The translations under genes were made by a program, and so were the position numbers. Of a stretch of 64,000 nucleotides of DNA, positions 14,701 to 26,934 are shown in pieces; position 1 is the first letter of the stretch, and each line of letters opens with the position of its first letter. The DNA lies in the NCBI GenBank assembly GCA_013433145.1, contig CM024186.1, positions 62,001 to 126,000 of the forward strand, read 5' to 3'. Source of the DNA: Ascaris suum (Eukaryota > Nematoda > Chromadorea > Rhabditida > Ascarididae). The notes under the pieces were generated by a model that was given only the letters and a program-made list of their open reading frames with translations, was not told the DNA's origin and searched no databases.

Positions 14701-17700
14701 CAAAAGTGAGCAGATCCGCCTAACTCGCGCTGGTTGATCTACGCGATCTACGGTGCTACACGCTGGGCGTTGTGATGATGAGGGAGGATATTTCACCTTG
14801 AATAACGAATGCCTCTTTGATTCTTGTCAGTCATGTGGTAAAAATTCCTGGAGTATGATCAATCCACCTCTATTCACACAAAAAATAACAGGTTAAGGGG
14901 TTGCAAGTTTCAATGAAAGTAACAATTTGAGTTACTATTAATAAATTAAACACCAAATTAAGCCACAAAAAGGCAATCGAATTTCGATGTTTTATCGATA
15001 AGAAACTGGGAAAGCGCGCATATGTCGGACCGGGGAGGGCGCCTCCCCTTTCCTCCCTTCACATCTTTACTGTAGGCGACCCGTATTTCTTAGTCCCTCT
15101 GCTTATGATGTTGTTATATGCACACCTTGCTTACCTGTGTCACATCCCAAAATATGTCATAACCAGCTATGCCAACATCCCTTTCAGCGAGCAGCTCATC
15201 AAAGAAGTCGTCCGTTCGAACCGGTCAAGCAAACGATCCAGGGCGCCGCACTAAGGTTGATGAAAACGATGCTTATTGATTAGGCGTTTCCACAGTGCAA
15301 ACGTATTCTCCCTAACAGGGATATTAGTTTGATTTCTATCTGCATACTTCACAGAAATATCTGTTTGAGTGCTGAGGCGCTCAATCGCCGTCGCGATCAT
15401 AACAGGCACCTTAAGAACCCGATTGCAGCTCCTAGGATTCATGGATTTACATGTCTCATGAGAGTCTTCTAGCTAGTTTCCCTTTTCTGCCATCATATAA
15501 ACAAGAATGGATAGAGAATACGATCTCATTTTTGATCCAACTATTGGACGTCAGTGGTCTATTCATAGTCAGACAACTATCGAATAATTATTAAAGGCAG
15601 GAATTCAACACATTAACGTCACCGGCATAGTTCATTTCTATAGAGCCAGCATTCGGTATGTTGAGGGAGAATTTTCATTTACTGTTGTGTTCTCAGATTT
15701 AAATCTAGCAACGATTCTTGCTTATTAAGGTCGAGAACAAAGCAGAAGAGGATGAAAATGCAAAGTGGAAAAGAAGGACACAAATCATTTACGAAGTAGA
15801 ACGGATTGGCATGTACGTCTTTCTAATTTAGCCGGGAACATAAGATAGTGTCACTAATTATATGCTTCGTATAGTTTGCGCTAACTGAAGTTGAGAAGTA
15901 TATCTGAATGAAGTCCGATTTTTCCAATTCAGCTTCTCACCCCTTTGTCACCTCCTTGCCATACACTCCAGGATGATTATTTAACCAGCCGAGGTGTAAT
16001 GAATATCGCAAATATCGGCAAGTATCAAATGTGAAGTCATTCATCTTTATTGCCTTTATCATATAGCAACCTTATAGACCTGTTACGGCAGAACTCATAA
16101 ACATATTTTGCTTATTACCCGTTTCCCCAGCACTAGCCTAAGAAACTATAGCCAGCAAGTTCGCGTGCGAGTCCCGAAGATAGTGTGCAATTGATGAATA
16201 CGTTTGCTCTTGGGAACAATCTTTGATTTCGATATTTGCGCTGTGCCTATTCTTTGTATAGCGCAGTCGACGAAAAGAGGTATTGCCTGAGGACGAAAGT
16301 GAAGGTTCACCTTAGATAACAAATAGTAGTTGCTTCCAAAATGAAACTGCAAAAGGTATGTGGTGAAAACGCGTTAAGCCGTGCGCAGTGCAAATAAAAT
16401 GCACGAAAAAAAAAGCGAATCTATGTTAGTTTTCTAGTAGGCTCCTTTGCAAATTTGTTGAGTGAACATTGATTTGCCGAATACGGTTTCGCGTAGCTTT
16501 GATCTTTTGGCGGTAAAGAAAAGACGACAAGAAATACAACACTATCCAAATAAAATTCAACAAGTCATCATATAGCGATGTCAGTGAGGAATAAAACGCA
16601 GCATATCTTCACAGTTTTCTTTCAGTATAATATAAAACCTTTGAAAGGCAAAACTCCATACTCTTAATCGGTAATAGAACGGCTAATTCACAAGTCCCAA
16701 CCCATTTCCCCCGCACCCTCCACCGCTCTTTTCCCTTCTTTGTACTTGCATTGTTTATACCTCTTATACTAATTTCCGTCATGTGATTGGATCTCAGTGC
16801 CACATTTTACAACGTCTTGCTGTTGTGTAATTTCATTTCGTGTCTCATTCTCAAATGTTCAGTAGTCCAATGCCTTCAATCAATTCCAAACTGACCCATT
16901 TCATCCCTCGGCTGGTTGCTATTTTTGAAGTATTCAAGGGCCGCATAATCGCACATGAATTAGTGCACTGAGACGTACGAGTGGGAATTCAGTTCTTAAT
17001 CACCCGGCTATGGAAGGCTCATTTAAGCACTGGAAGAAAGCTAAGGAAATCGGCAGTTTAGCGAAGATTCTTGTCTTGTCTCGTTCGCCTTAAAAGCTTT
17101 GATATGTTTCCTAGTATTCCTGGCATAATTTTGGAAAAATCCGTCTCCCTTTTCTCATTAGTAGTTTAACAAAGTTCTGACTGAATATCACATCTTCTAT
17201 CAACATTCTACCAACAATAACTAAACGAGTATTCGATCCTTAGTTGAACAATACCTCATACCAGTGCAAAAGCGGCTTGCTGCAACAACTCATACATGTA
17301 CTTTCTTCAGCGGAACACATTGATTCAATTGATGGTAATTCTAAACAAATTGACTTGTTGTTGGAATTTTATAAGTGCGCTTGCTGTCAACGTTTTTTGT
17401 TCAACGAATAAATCTGATATTAGCACGTCTAATAAATCATTTCAGAAAAAGGGGGATGATGAGTATTCACGGCTAATCTAGGTGCCTTTATAAACTTTGC
17501 GAGAGTTCAGTAATTTTCCAGCAACTTATCAATTTTCAGTTTTCCCGCATATGACGTGTAATCATCTCCGGATTGCTTAATCAAGTTTGTAAAAGAAAAA
17601 AATTGTGTACGTCTATGCGTCACTGTAGGTAAAATAAGCAAGAGCAAGATTTGTAAAGGACGACACGGCGTTGAAAACTTTTTATTATAAATTTTGGTAT

Positions 17701-19159
17701 GCTCTAATATTCCCTTAAAAACTTGTTCAGCTCTTCTATCAGTTGGATCTACGTATTCCGAGATTCACTATATTGAGAATGTGCAATAAGAATAAGATGT
17801 GCATTTTTTTCGAATGTACACAGCTTGAAATTCCATTCTGCTTGCCATTTATCAAATATCTTCAAGGTGAGTCATTTATGAGGCAAATATGAAAGAATTA
17901 TATTCCTTACTGTAAAATTTATGAACGGATATCGTCAATGGTTATATTATTAGATAGATGTTGAAATGGAAGGATTAGTTTCAGACAATTGAAAGAAATA
18001 ATCGCTGATTGCGAAGAAAGAGAGCTCGATCTAGACACAGCTAAGCAAGACCTCATGGCAGCTATCGAGGTTTCCTTCTGAATTCTCTTAGCGCATTTCG
18101 AGATCCCTCAATATTCAGCCAGTGACGTAGGATGGTATTCTTTTTTGACTTATCCACATCGTTAATTCATCTTCATTTTTCAGTTGCCGAAACCCTTTTC
18201 TTATTTTTGGTTATGCTATCATTAAGATGAGTGTCTCACGAGAATGTCTTAGTAAGATCGAATAAAAAGAAGAAAAATAGAAGAGTAGACACAGCCAAGC
18301 ATTCTCAGGTAAGCGCCATATTGCTGTTGTGCAATTAACTATCGTATAGAGAATAAGCGAAAGGAGATAAATTTCGAAACACCGCTACACGCCCGGGAAA
18401 GAATTGCTGAAAGATGGGAAAATCACCTACCAAGTTTAAGAGGATTCATCAATTACCAATTTCGACAAAACATAATCGACAAATATGAGGAGGCAAGGGT
18501 GTTAAATTCTGCTTTATATTGCAGTCGCTGAAAAAGTCACTCGATGAATACTATGAATTTGCTCGTTCTAAGCGGGAAACGTTTCAGAAACGAATCAAGC
18601 AAATTGATTACGCCAACAGTATGGTTCGTTACTATGCTTGTTTGGCAAATTTCTGCGAAATAAACATTTAAGTAGGAAAATGTGTGATGCGTCAGTCTGT
18701 TCGGTAATTTCGACTCATGAAGTAAGAGAAATCTTAACGGCGAGATTTGGTTGATGCACCAGCGTATGACTCTTTATCCAGTATGTTGCCTGCTGGAACT
18801 TTCCATATCAGCTATTAACGCTTAAGCGTGCCATAAAATTTGCGATTCCCCTTTGTTGTGCAACGGCTTAGATATGTTCTGCAAAATAAGTTTTTATTTG
18901 AATACTCCCACGACCCGTCATCTGCAATAAGAGAAGTTATATACGACATTATTTCAGTGTTTTTGAACAGACTGCGAAGATTGGTTTACTAGGAACGATT
19001 CCAAAAATGTTTTCCTTGTGAGCATTTCTCCGCCATTTTCATTTACTTATTTATTTCAGAAATAATCGGAATATCAAAGTATGCCCTTATAATGCAGCAA
19101 CTCTAGCTTACAAAAATGAAGACTTGTTGTTCATTGCAGCAAAAAACTTAGAAAAATAA
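11712..19159 (+). CDS. Six-exon coiled-coil-like protein of unknown family (207 aa)
   Basis: Six plus-strand exons join without a frame break: 11712-11857, 17985-18069, 18352-18498, 18525-18623, 18971-19017 and 19060-19159 (TAA), giving 207 residues. The N-terminal exon is heptad-like and charged (AAEKLQQLKTQQAKLEKR). Exons 2 to 4 are long, charged, probably helical segments rich in Glu, Lys, Arg and Gln, with an aromatic stretch (RERIAERWENHLPSL) near the middle. The C-terminus is short and mixed. I see no signal peptide, membrane segment or catalytic motif, and I do not recognise the family. A structural or scaffold role is only a guess. The first intron is 6.1 kb while the others are 26 to 350 bp, so exon 1 is the least certain part, although its phase (2) fits exon 2 exactly. 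The acceptor of exon 3 (TATAGAG) is not the nematode consensus. Confidence 0.6.
11858..17984 (+). other. Large first intron of the coiled-coil gene
   Basis: This 6.1 kb AT-rich interval holds no exon I can defend. It includes pyrimidine-rich stretches (about 12855-12925 and 13840-13940) and a place (14181-14737) where fairly long frames overlap on opposite strands without recognisable motifs. Intron status depends on exon 1 being correct. Confidence 0.4.
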
Positions 19160-21094
19160 TAGTAGTCGTGCAAATTGTATACGCCGTCCATTGAGACGCA
19201 AACAGACGGCTTTGAATTGCCCGCCTTTACCAGCTCGGAGGCTGTTTACGCTCCACGGATTCGTCTTTGCAAAAGCGAAGGCGAATTTGCCGCCCAGGTG
19301 GAGGAGAGAGCAATAATTTGGTGAGATAAAAATTCATAGTCAGCACATAAAGTTTGCTGGATAGAGCGACAGTTTAGATAGAAAAGGAACGGAGAAAAGA
19401 AATTTTCATCGAAAAGTAAGTCGAAAGAAAGAAACTAAGTAGATAGAAGGAAGAAAAGCTGCGAACGAGTGAGAAATAATTGAAAAATCTTATGAGGGGA
19501 TCTGTTATGATCGCAGCTTTTGCGTTCGGCCCATCCGACCAGCTACCAACGAAATTACAATATGTACAATAATAGCTTCATATTCTATTAGACACGAATG
19601 GCCATGCAAATGCATGAGTGTTTTGTTGTAAACCGGTTGGTGTAAAATGTGTGCGCATTTCTGGACGCTTTTGAATGTTTGTAACTCCCGCTTAAATCAG
19701 CATGAAAGATAGTATAAGGGAGAATACATGGGGCACATTGCATCATGCAAACTTCGAAATTCTGGTCTAGGTCATTTAAAGGTTGAAACCATCGACTGAA
19801 AGACATACGAGCAGGTATTGGATGTTGCATTAGTGCGCTTCAAAGAGGAACATACAGTAGCAGGTAAAGCAAGCTGGGACATGACACTAGCTCAGCTGAT
19901 GTACCTCATGTACAAAAAAACTCATGACTGGTCATTAAGTATTAGTGCCCTTGCCAGTTGTATTTTGGCTTTGTCGCTTATCTTCCTTATTGTTGCCTTA
20001 GATTATGTCGTATTACGATACCAAATATTACGCAGTATTATGATACCACCCTATTACACAGTATAGCATTACGGTACCAAATATTACACACTGACTGGTC
20101 GCTTCCCTTTTCATTCTGACACCTGTGGAAGTGTTGCCTGCTTCCGATTACGTGGGAGATGTCGTGTATTGCTGTCGAGTATTGCTGCGACATTTTAATT
20201 TAAGCAAAATTAAATTTTTCCGTCACATTTCGTAGCACGGAATATATTCTGCTATTCTGCTAAGCAATGACTCAATTCTTAGTTCATTTTTTACCGCTTA
20301 GGAAAAGGAAATGCTGGGAATGTTTCAAAAATTCCTCAAACAAACGCACAAAACCTTTTTTGTATTTCTCCCGACGATTTAATGAAAGCCTTCTGTAGAA
20401 GCGTACCTGCTCCGTACCATGAATTCGGCTCTGTATCTCATCAAATAATTCATCGCCTGCGTGAAGAAGGGTGATTTCGCCTTGATATGTCTCACTAGCG
20501 GAGGAAGAGATCAGGCGGAAACATGCCCTCTAGATGACATGTCGAACTGTCACTATGCCACACGGTTAGTGGCAGAGTAACAGTTCTAAGCCTAAACTGC
20601 ATCCAAGAGCATGAGGTGCCGAGACAATTGTCTCGTTATCAATTCTGACAGGTAAGAGGCTTATTGACTGCTCAACCACTCTCTCATATGTGATTTTATA
20701 CCCTAGAAAACATTAACCTATGACTGTAATCTTCCAGCAGATATTGAATTTTCTTCACTTGCAATATTCAAATTTCATTGCTTTGTTCGCAGATGAACTT
20801 TCACAGCGCTAAGCATTTTAATAAGTTATGAGCCGTCGTTAGCAATCAACAGGCGTCGTGCCATAAAAACAGCAAACGCAACCGCTCCGATTGATTCAAC
20901 TATTGGATGGCGCTCGAAACTATACCAACGGGTCTACATAGGAGTAAGCTTGAACAGGAGCAAGGAGTAATAGTCAAAGATTGATAAGCGTAGTGTAGTT
21001 ATAGCGGTTATATTCTACAGAATGCTCGCTTAACATAAAACGAGAGATGGTGAAACGGCACACAAGGATACTAGTCCACTATTGCATTTTACAG
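19160..21094. other. Intergenic region with no firm gene
   Basis: A plus-strand frame at 19818-20066 encodes a plausible hydrophobic segment (SALASCILALSLIFLIVAL) but has no good splice context. A short repeated motif (ATTACGATACCAAATATTAC-like) occurs near 20006-20090. A 16-base perfect palindrome lies at 20620-20635. Confidence 0.4.
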
Positions 21095-21271
21095 CACGTT
21101 GAAAAGCTGATGGAGAAGGTCACTCGACTCAACGAATCTCTCGTCTCGTTGAACGAAAAAATGGATCTCATAGAGGAGAAAATAAATAAAATGAAAGAAA
21201 GGCAGAGTGGCCGCACCCCAACAGAAAGATTTATCGAATACAGCGGAATATTGCTGAGGCGATATTGGTAG
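21095..21271 (+). CDS. Terminal exon of an unidentified coiled-coil protein (partial)
   Basis: After a TTTTACAG acceptor an open frame runs 58 codons to TAG. The first 35 residues form a clear heptad pattern (VEKLMEKVTRL, LIEEKINKMKER), followed by a short basic/aromatic tail ending in LLRRYW. The composition resembles small coiled-coil adaptor subunits, but the family cannot be named. Upstream exons were not found, because nearby donor phases do not fit phase 0. It could be a separate gene or a downstream part of a larger one. Confidence 0.45.
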   Translation, partial: HVEKLMEKVTRLNESLVSLNEKMDLIEEKINKMKERQSGRTPTERFIEYSGILLRRYW

Positions 21272-24200
21272 ATTAATAAGAAATCGTTATCTACGATTAC
21301 GCGTTCTATGAAATTGTTCTCTGTTGTTGTGTTGTGTAATTTGAACGGTTGTATTCATACATAAATTTTTGTTTCGAACGAGTTAGAGCAGTGACTTCAG
21401 GTTACAACGTTGAATTTTTGGACGGCAATCAATTCCCCATTAATAATAACACTCGCATGATCTACAAAGATCGGAGAAACTCGCCTTGTTATAGTCGCCG
21501 CAAAAAATGACTTAATTTGTGCATATGGGAAGCGCAAGCAGATGCCTACAGATGAAGTGATCTATCTATTTATTCATTTACTTACTAATTCCTTGCATTA
21601 TTTATAGTTGGGTTCGCTTAACTGGAGTCGTGAACGAACGTTTTATTGAAGTATACGGTCTGCAAGGTAGAGCGACCCTGGCGGTCTGAAAATATTTATG
21701 CAGAATCTAGATGAGGTAATGGGAATCTTGACCCAGAGGTTCTCAATTTATCTATAAGGGTTCAAGAAGGAAGATGGAATCCTTCGCCTTGTAATGAGAA
21801 CGTTAAGCAGAAGAAATCTCAAAAGCCATCAATCTATATGAAGAGAAGTGTAACGACGAAAATGAACGCACTACAAGCGATCTGATGATGATGATGACAA
21901 CGATGATAATGATGAGAGCCACAGCCGTTTCGAGGGCTGTTTATATAGCCCTCGAAAACGTCATAGGCATGTTCATTCATTTACAGTCACGATCGGAAAC
22001 GAATATCTTCTTTTCGCTGCACTTGGTTATCACCGGAAACTGGGCGATTCATCGGTTGAGACGAATATCTTGATCAAGCGGCGCCTGCTTGACGCCGGAA
22101 GTCCGACGATTCATCCTCGATGCTTTCCTCGCTTTCGCGACAATCTTCCACTAACATTTTGTGGCACCTATGACTTAGCTCATATACGTGAAAAAATAGT
22201 ACAGACATACGGAGTTTAGAACAAAATGAGAGATTCCCCGTCATTGTTTTGCTTCATTATTCTTCCTCTATTTTAATTTCTCCTTCCTATAACTTTTTAA
22301 TCATTAAGTCCTTTTTCTTCCTACTTTTGGCTTCCTCTTTCCTCTTTGCCAATTTTTTTACAGTTTTCTGATGATTCACATTTTTTCGTGCAGTTTTGTG
22401 CTCTTCAGCTTCCTTTTCCTCTAAGTTTTTCTATAATGTTCATCCGACCACATTCATACACGGTTCCTTATCAATATTTTCTTAGTTCTCGTCATGATTC
22501 ATGCTAGCGTAAAATTCATGCTAGCGTAAACTCAAATGTTCACGTCGACAGATTGAGGGCATTCGCTTAAAATAATGTTTGAATAATTCAAATCTATACA
22601 CATACTCTTTATTTTTCACTTACACGAGGCTATCTATTTCAACCGCCTTTTCCATTTTAAATTCCCCTGAAATTTTTTAAATTGCTTTGCACATTTTCTA
22701 CTACTTGTGCCCTAAAAAAGTTTCATATCAGTCTTAAATCTCATCATTTGTTTAGGTTTCTTCATTGCTCATATGCAAGAGTTCGCTTAGGGGGGTTTCA
22801 TTCGCAATTACTGCTAGTTATTTTGGATGTATAGAATGATAAAAAGCACTCCATAACATAAATGCGAATTGTCATACTATGCAAGTGACCTGTGCAATGT
22901 TATGCATACAAAAAATAAGGAAAGTGAGGAATGGGGTTTCTCTGAGGGGTGGGGGAGGAGGGGTATGAGGTGAATTGGGAAAAATTTTGTGATGCTATAA
23001 GTTAACAGCTGAAGAGATCATTACTCAATGTTTGCCATTTTCATAAAACCACTCTAGTGGTGCGTATCAAGACCGTGAAGATATCTTATTTCCCAGCGCT
23101 GATATTTTTGTAGTTTACAGCGCAGCGAATGCTAATGATGTTATAAGGAGTATGGAAATTCCGGCAATTCGTAAGATCCGACCGGTCGGACCAGTTCGGT
23201 CAGTCCATTTCTTGGAAAATTATCGGCAAATGACTAGAACTTGGGGGAGTTATTCTCAGTCATCGTACGCGAACAACGCTACCCTTGAGAGGTCTTCTAT
23301 CTTGGGTAACATCTGGTTAAGACTAGAAACAAATTATTAATAATAGCGCCAAGTCCAGACGTTGATTGATTCATGTTGATTTCCTTGGGTGTCGCAAGAA
23401 ACTTTTCTTTGAGTTCATGGAAAACAGCACAATTTTCGTTCGCCGATGCAAGTTTTGTGCAATCGCATGAGGCTAATTTCCATTTTCTTTGGAGCTCGGT
23501 CCGGATAAACAGTCATCGAGAGCCATTGTTTTAGTTTTGAAGGGTTCACAGCGGACGCTTAGAAGCGGCATATCACGCTGTTGACTGCTGTTTGTGCTAT
23601 TACAGGAGTAAGCTGATGCAGTGCCAAGATCGTAAGTGATCGTTTAATTGAGTGTGTCTTTGTGTATATGCAGTCCCAAGTGAGCTTTATTCTCATTGCT
23701 CGGTTTGAGTTCAGGGTGGTCTAGGTCGACACATCATGTTTCTAGTTTCGGTGCACTGCAGATAACAAAGGTGGAACGAGAAAATTGTGTTGTGGTTCAA
23801 CATGTTATTCAATCTTCTAGCTTTTTGATATCACTTACTCCTCTCTTATTTTTTAAACTGTTCAACACATTTGAATGAGAAGTTGTAGGGTTCAGGTTCA
23901 GCCCGTTTCCGGCAAATACTGCTCCGATATATGTATAACCAACTGATAGTGTCCAGGAACAATGAGCAAATTCACTAACAACCAGTTGATGTTTAATTTA
24001 GGTTTCCCTGAACACTTGGTTTGCAGAGTGACATGTATGAGTTTCTCTAGTGCTTGAATCAAAGCTCGAGCTTGAATTAAAGAAACTTCATGAACGTTTC
24101 CTCAGGTTCCTGTTGCGCATAAATTTTATGCTTCGTTTATTTGAACTCCACTGTTCGCTCAGAGGATGTGGTTTTCTGGAATGCCATCGAAATGAAAAGT

Positions 24201-24570
24201 TTCCAAGTGAGGTGGGGGTGGGGAGGGGGGAGGGTGTTGTACTGCTGTCTGATCGTAGAGAAGACACGATCCGATTCGAAGCGAAGTTTTAATCAAACAA
24301 TTGGGTAACTGAACACACGTCGGATAAAGACCCACCAATATCACCGACTGAGCATGCACCATGACTAACCGGTTTGAATTAAGCAACTACAGAAATAGAG
24401 GAACAGCGAAGTAGTATGGCGCACAGAAGAATACATATCACCGAAGTCGATCTATGCAAAATTGAGTTGCAACACGGTGGTTCACCGCAACAGAGGGGGT
24501 TGGGGGCTTTGCCATTTAGTGAGGCTGCGCAAGAATGGATACAGTGTTCTACTTTTTAAAGAAGTAAATC
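21272..24570. other. Intergenic region, no supported gene
   Basis: I see no coding exon here. Small items: a direct duplication of TTCATGCTAGCGTAAA near 22499-22530, a 14-base perfect palindrome (TCCGACCGGTCGGA) at 23177-23190, a G-rich stretch near 22930-22975 and a TGATGATGATGA run near 21885. Confidence 0.45.
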
Positions 24571-24576
24571 TTTCAG
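24571..24576 (+). promoter_or_regulatory. Likely trans-splice acceptor (TTTCAG)
   Basis: A consensus nematode acceptor lies 8 bases before the start codon of the small membrane-anchored gene. No compatible upstream coding exon is visible, so spliced-leader addition is the simplest reading. Confidence 0.5.
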
Positions 24577-24584
24577 AGGTAACG

Positions 24585-26933
24585 ATGTTGTCTTACTTCG
24601 CTGATGGTGCGTTACGTAGCGTTAGTAATTGTTATTCATATCTTATCGCCATTGGTTCAGGTTTGTTTCTTTCTTCAACTTTAAACTCGTTTTTTTTTTT
24701 CAAATTCTCTATGAGGAACTTACATTCACGCCTTTTTTCTCAAAGTTTAAATTTTGGCATCTAAAAGCTGTTGATTTTTTGGTTGAAACTAATCTCATTG
24801 AAACTAATTTGTAGGTGATCATCGATGGTCTTCATTTTGCATTTATAGCAAACAAATTGCATTCGCGTTTCTCTTTTCCGCTCATTGCAATCTGGGGTTA
24901 CCCGCGTATTCTGCAAACATCGAAATCGATTGATTCCTCGGGATCAATGAGGACAAAAAGAAACAACAAGTTCCTCGTCTGATTCAACGTTTTTGTTTAG
25001 TTGTAACAAGTACAATCCTGTCAACAGTTGTATTGCTGCAATGCGCCAAGAAGAAGAAAACTGACGATCTGGTTACTCCCTCGATGCGTACAATTGCGAC
25101 TCCTGTAGTGCCGGCTGCAGGAGCTGGTGCAGCTGTTGCTCCAGCTTTAGGCACTGCTCCTGAGAAGCCTATCGTTGTTGCGCAAAAGACATCTGATAAG
25201 CCTGGAAGCTCTCCAAAGTCAAGTGCAGCTGAGAAAAATGAAAAGGTGTTGCTATTCCTCGACTAACAAATAATCAAAAGCAAGGATGTACGAATTTTAA
25301 TTCGAGGATATATGATGTCTGAGATTTTTCATTGGGTAGACTCATTTTACTTGTACCGATTATTCAGTTACGATATATGATGTTCAGCAGCTGCAAGAAC
25401 ATCGCTGAAACCATTTCGATTACAAAGTTTCAGACCGACATTTTTGTGTTGTATGGAGTGGATTACGATATGAGCACTTTAAACCCCAAATGAATCCCAC
25501 TTGAAAAAACCAGCAGCATGTCCATCGAGTAGCTATCGCATCATTCTGAAACTTTCTACACAATGCAAAGTCATAAGTTTTACTCGGGCAAAGGAATTTG
25601 TTGCTCTCAATCACGTATCCACTTCTTAAAATCTATTAAACTTGGCGCAAAACATAGCTGTTCAAATTAAGTGCACATCCTCAAACATCTTTGCACATAT
25701 CGTGTATTGCAAATTACAACTTGTTACGAACTCTCAAAATTCAAACGTTGCGCTTAGTTTGAAGCTAATCGACTCGATTATAGCTATCGACCTGTTTTTG
25801 CATTTGCATGTGCAAGCCAGATCAGATGGAATATAAAGCATGCGTAGGAAGCTATCTTTCGACCTCATAAGTTCTATAGTTCTATACATAGCTCTCAAAA
25901 GTTTTTTTCCATACTGTGGTGCATTTCCTTGTTGACTTCCATGCAAATTTTTTCGGTGGGTAAATGCTAAACGCTTCTGCATCAGTCTTGCGTGATATTC
26001 TATAGCAGCTAGAGAAACGTTGCAAAATGGTTCTAGTTCAGTGGAACTCACAATGTTCCACAAGGTTTTGTCTTACTTGTTGTGGCATAACAAATGTTTT
26101 AGAATATGGTGAACTGGGTAATGAATTAAATAGAAGACTGAAGCAATACAATAGAGAGGAAGAGCTACAGAAAACAGTTTTGGTCAATGTTTATAAGAAA
26201 AGGGGGACGGGAGGAAAGCGGTCATTGAATATACAGATACGGCTTACTTGTGTTGCTTTAGGTACAGGTCTTACTTCCAAAACAAGCTGTAGAAATATAT
26301 GCGCCAATTTTTGCAGAAAGAAGCAGGTGACGTGAAGAGTGCACCAAACGATGACGGCGCTGATGATAAGGTTTGACAATTTACAATCACTGGTCGTTGT
26401 CACTTTCTCCTATAATTATTCATTTCTAAATGGAGAACAGCCATGGACGTCCCCGAGGAGCACATAAACTCAAAAAAAAAAACCAGAATTAAGCTCTAGA
26501 TTGGAAATCCTTTTCTTTTTTCATAACCTTGTATGGAAAGAAAGCGAGTAAGTAAATCTTTTCTTGTTCGTCACAGATGTTTGTGAGGGAGAAAATGCTA
26601 GAGAAATTTTCAACCAGAAGTCTTGTGTTTAGTATGGCATAAATAAATGACATGTTGTAAGGCTTTTAATATTAATCTTCGTGTGAGTTTGTCGAAAATG
26701 ATCGAGTATTAAATTAAGGAGCTGAAGTGTTTGGTTTTGGAAATGCCACATAAAAGCTGAGATGAGCGAATGACTGAGAATATTATTCATAAGTTTTCGA
26801 ACGTGAGTGAAGGTTTTTTCAGAGGAAAAATGGTGCCGATAAGAAAGAAGAAGAGGAGGAAGGATATGAGGCATGCCCGGAGCTGACACCCGAACAACTG
26901 CTTAAGATTGCTGAGGCTACACCCAATAAATAA
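24585..26933 (+). CDS. Small N-terminally anchored protein with charged, Ala/Pro-rich tail (143 aa)
   Basis: Four plus-strand exons match in phase: 24585-24606, 25001-25245, 26317-26370 and 26823-26933. The N-terminus (MLSYFAD, then VVTSTILSTVVLLQCA) reads as a short membrane anchor, immediately followed by KKKK, so the tail should face the cytosol by the positive-inside rule. The tail has an Ala/Pro/Gly stretch (residues 36-60), Lys/Ser-rich and acidic parts, and a compact C-terminal motif (CPELTPEQLLKIAEA). I do not recognise a named family; small nematode-only proteins of this style exist, and function is unknown. The start lies 8 bases after TTTCAG. The stop codon overlaps AATAAATAAATA, so the poly(A) signal appears to begin within the coding sequence. 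Introns are about 0.4, 1.1 and 0.45 kb. Confidence 0.7.
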
Positions 26934-26934
26934 A
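26925..26934 (+). terminator. Overlapping AATAAA polyadenylation signals at the stop codon
   Basis: The last coding codons and stop (AAT AAA TAA) form AATAAATAAA, giving two overlapping canonical poly(A) signals on the coding strand. This implies a very short 3' UTR, if used. Confidence 0.45.

Noticed and set aside
25734..26063. Minus-strand frame of 109 codons
   Set aside because: It lies in an intron of the small anchored gene and has no splice partners or recognisable domain, although its composition is protein-like.
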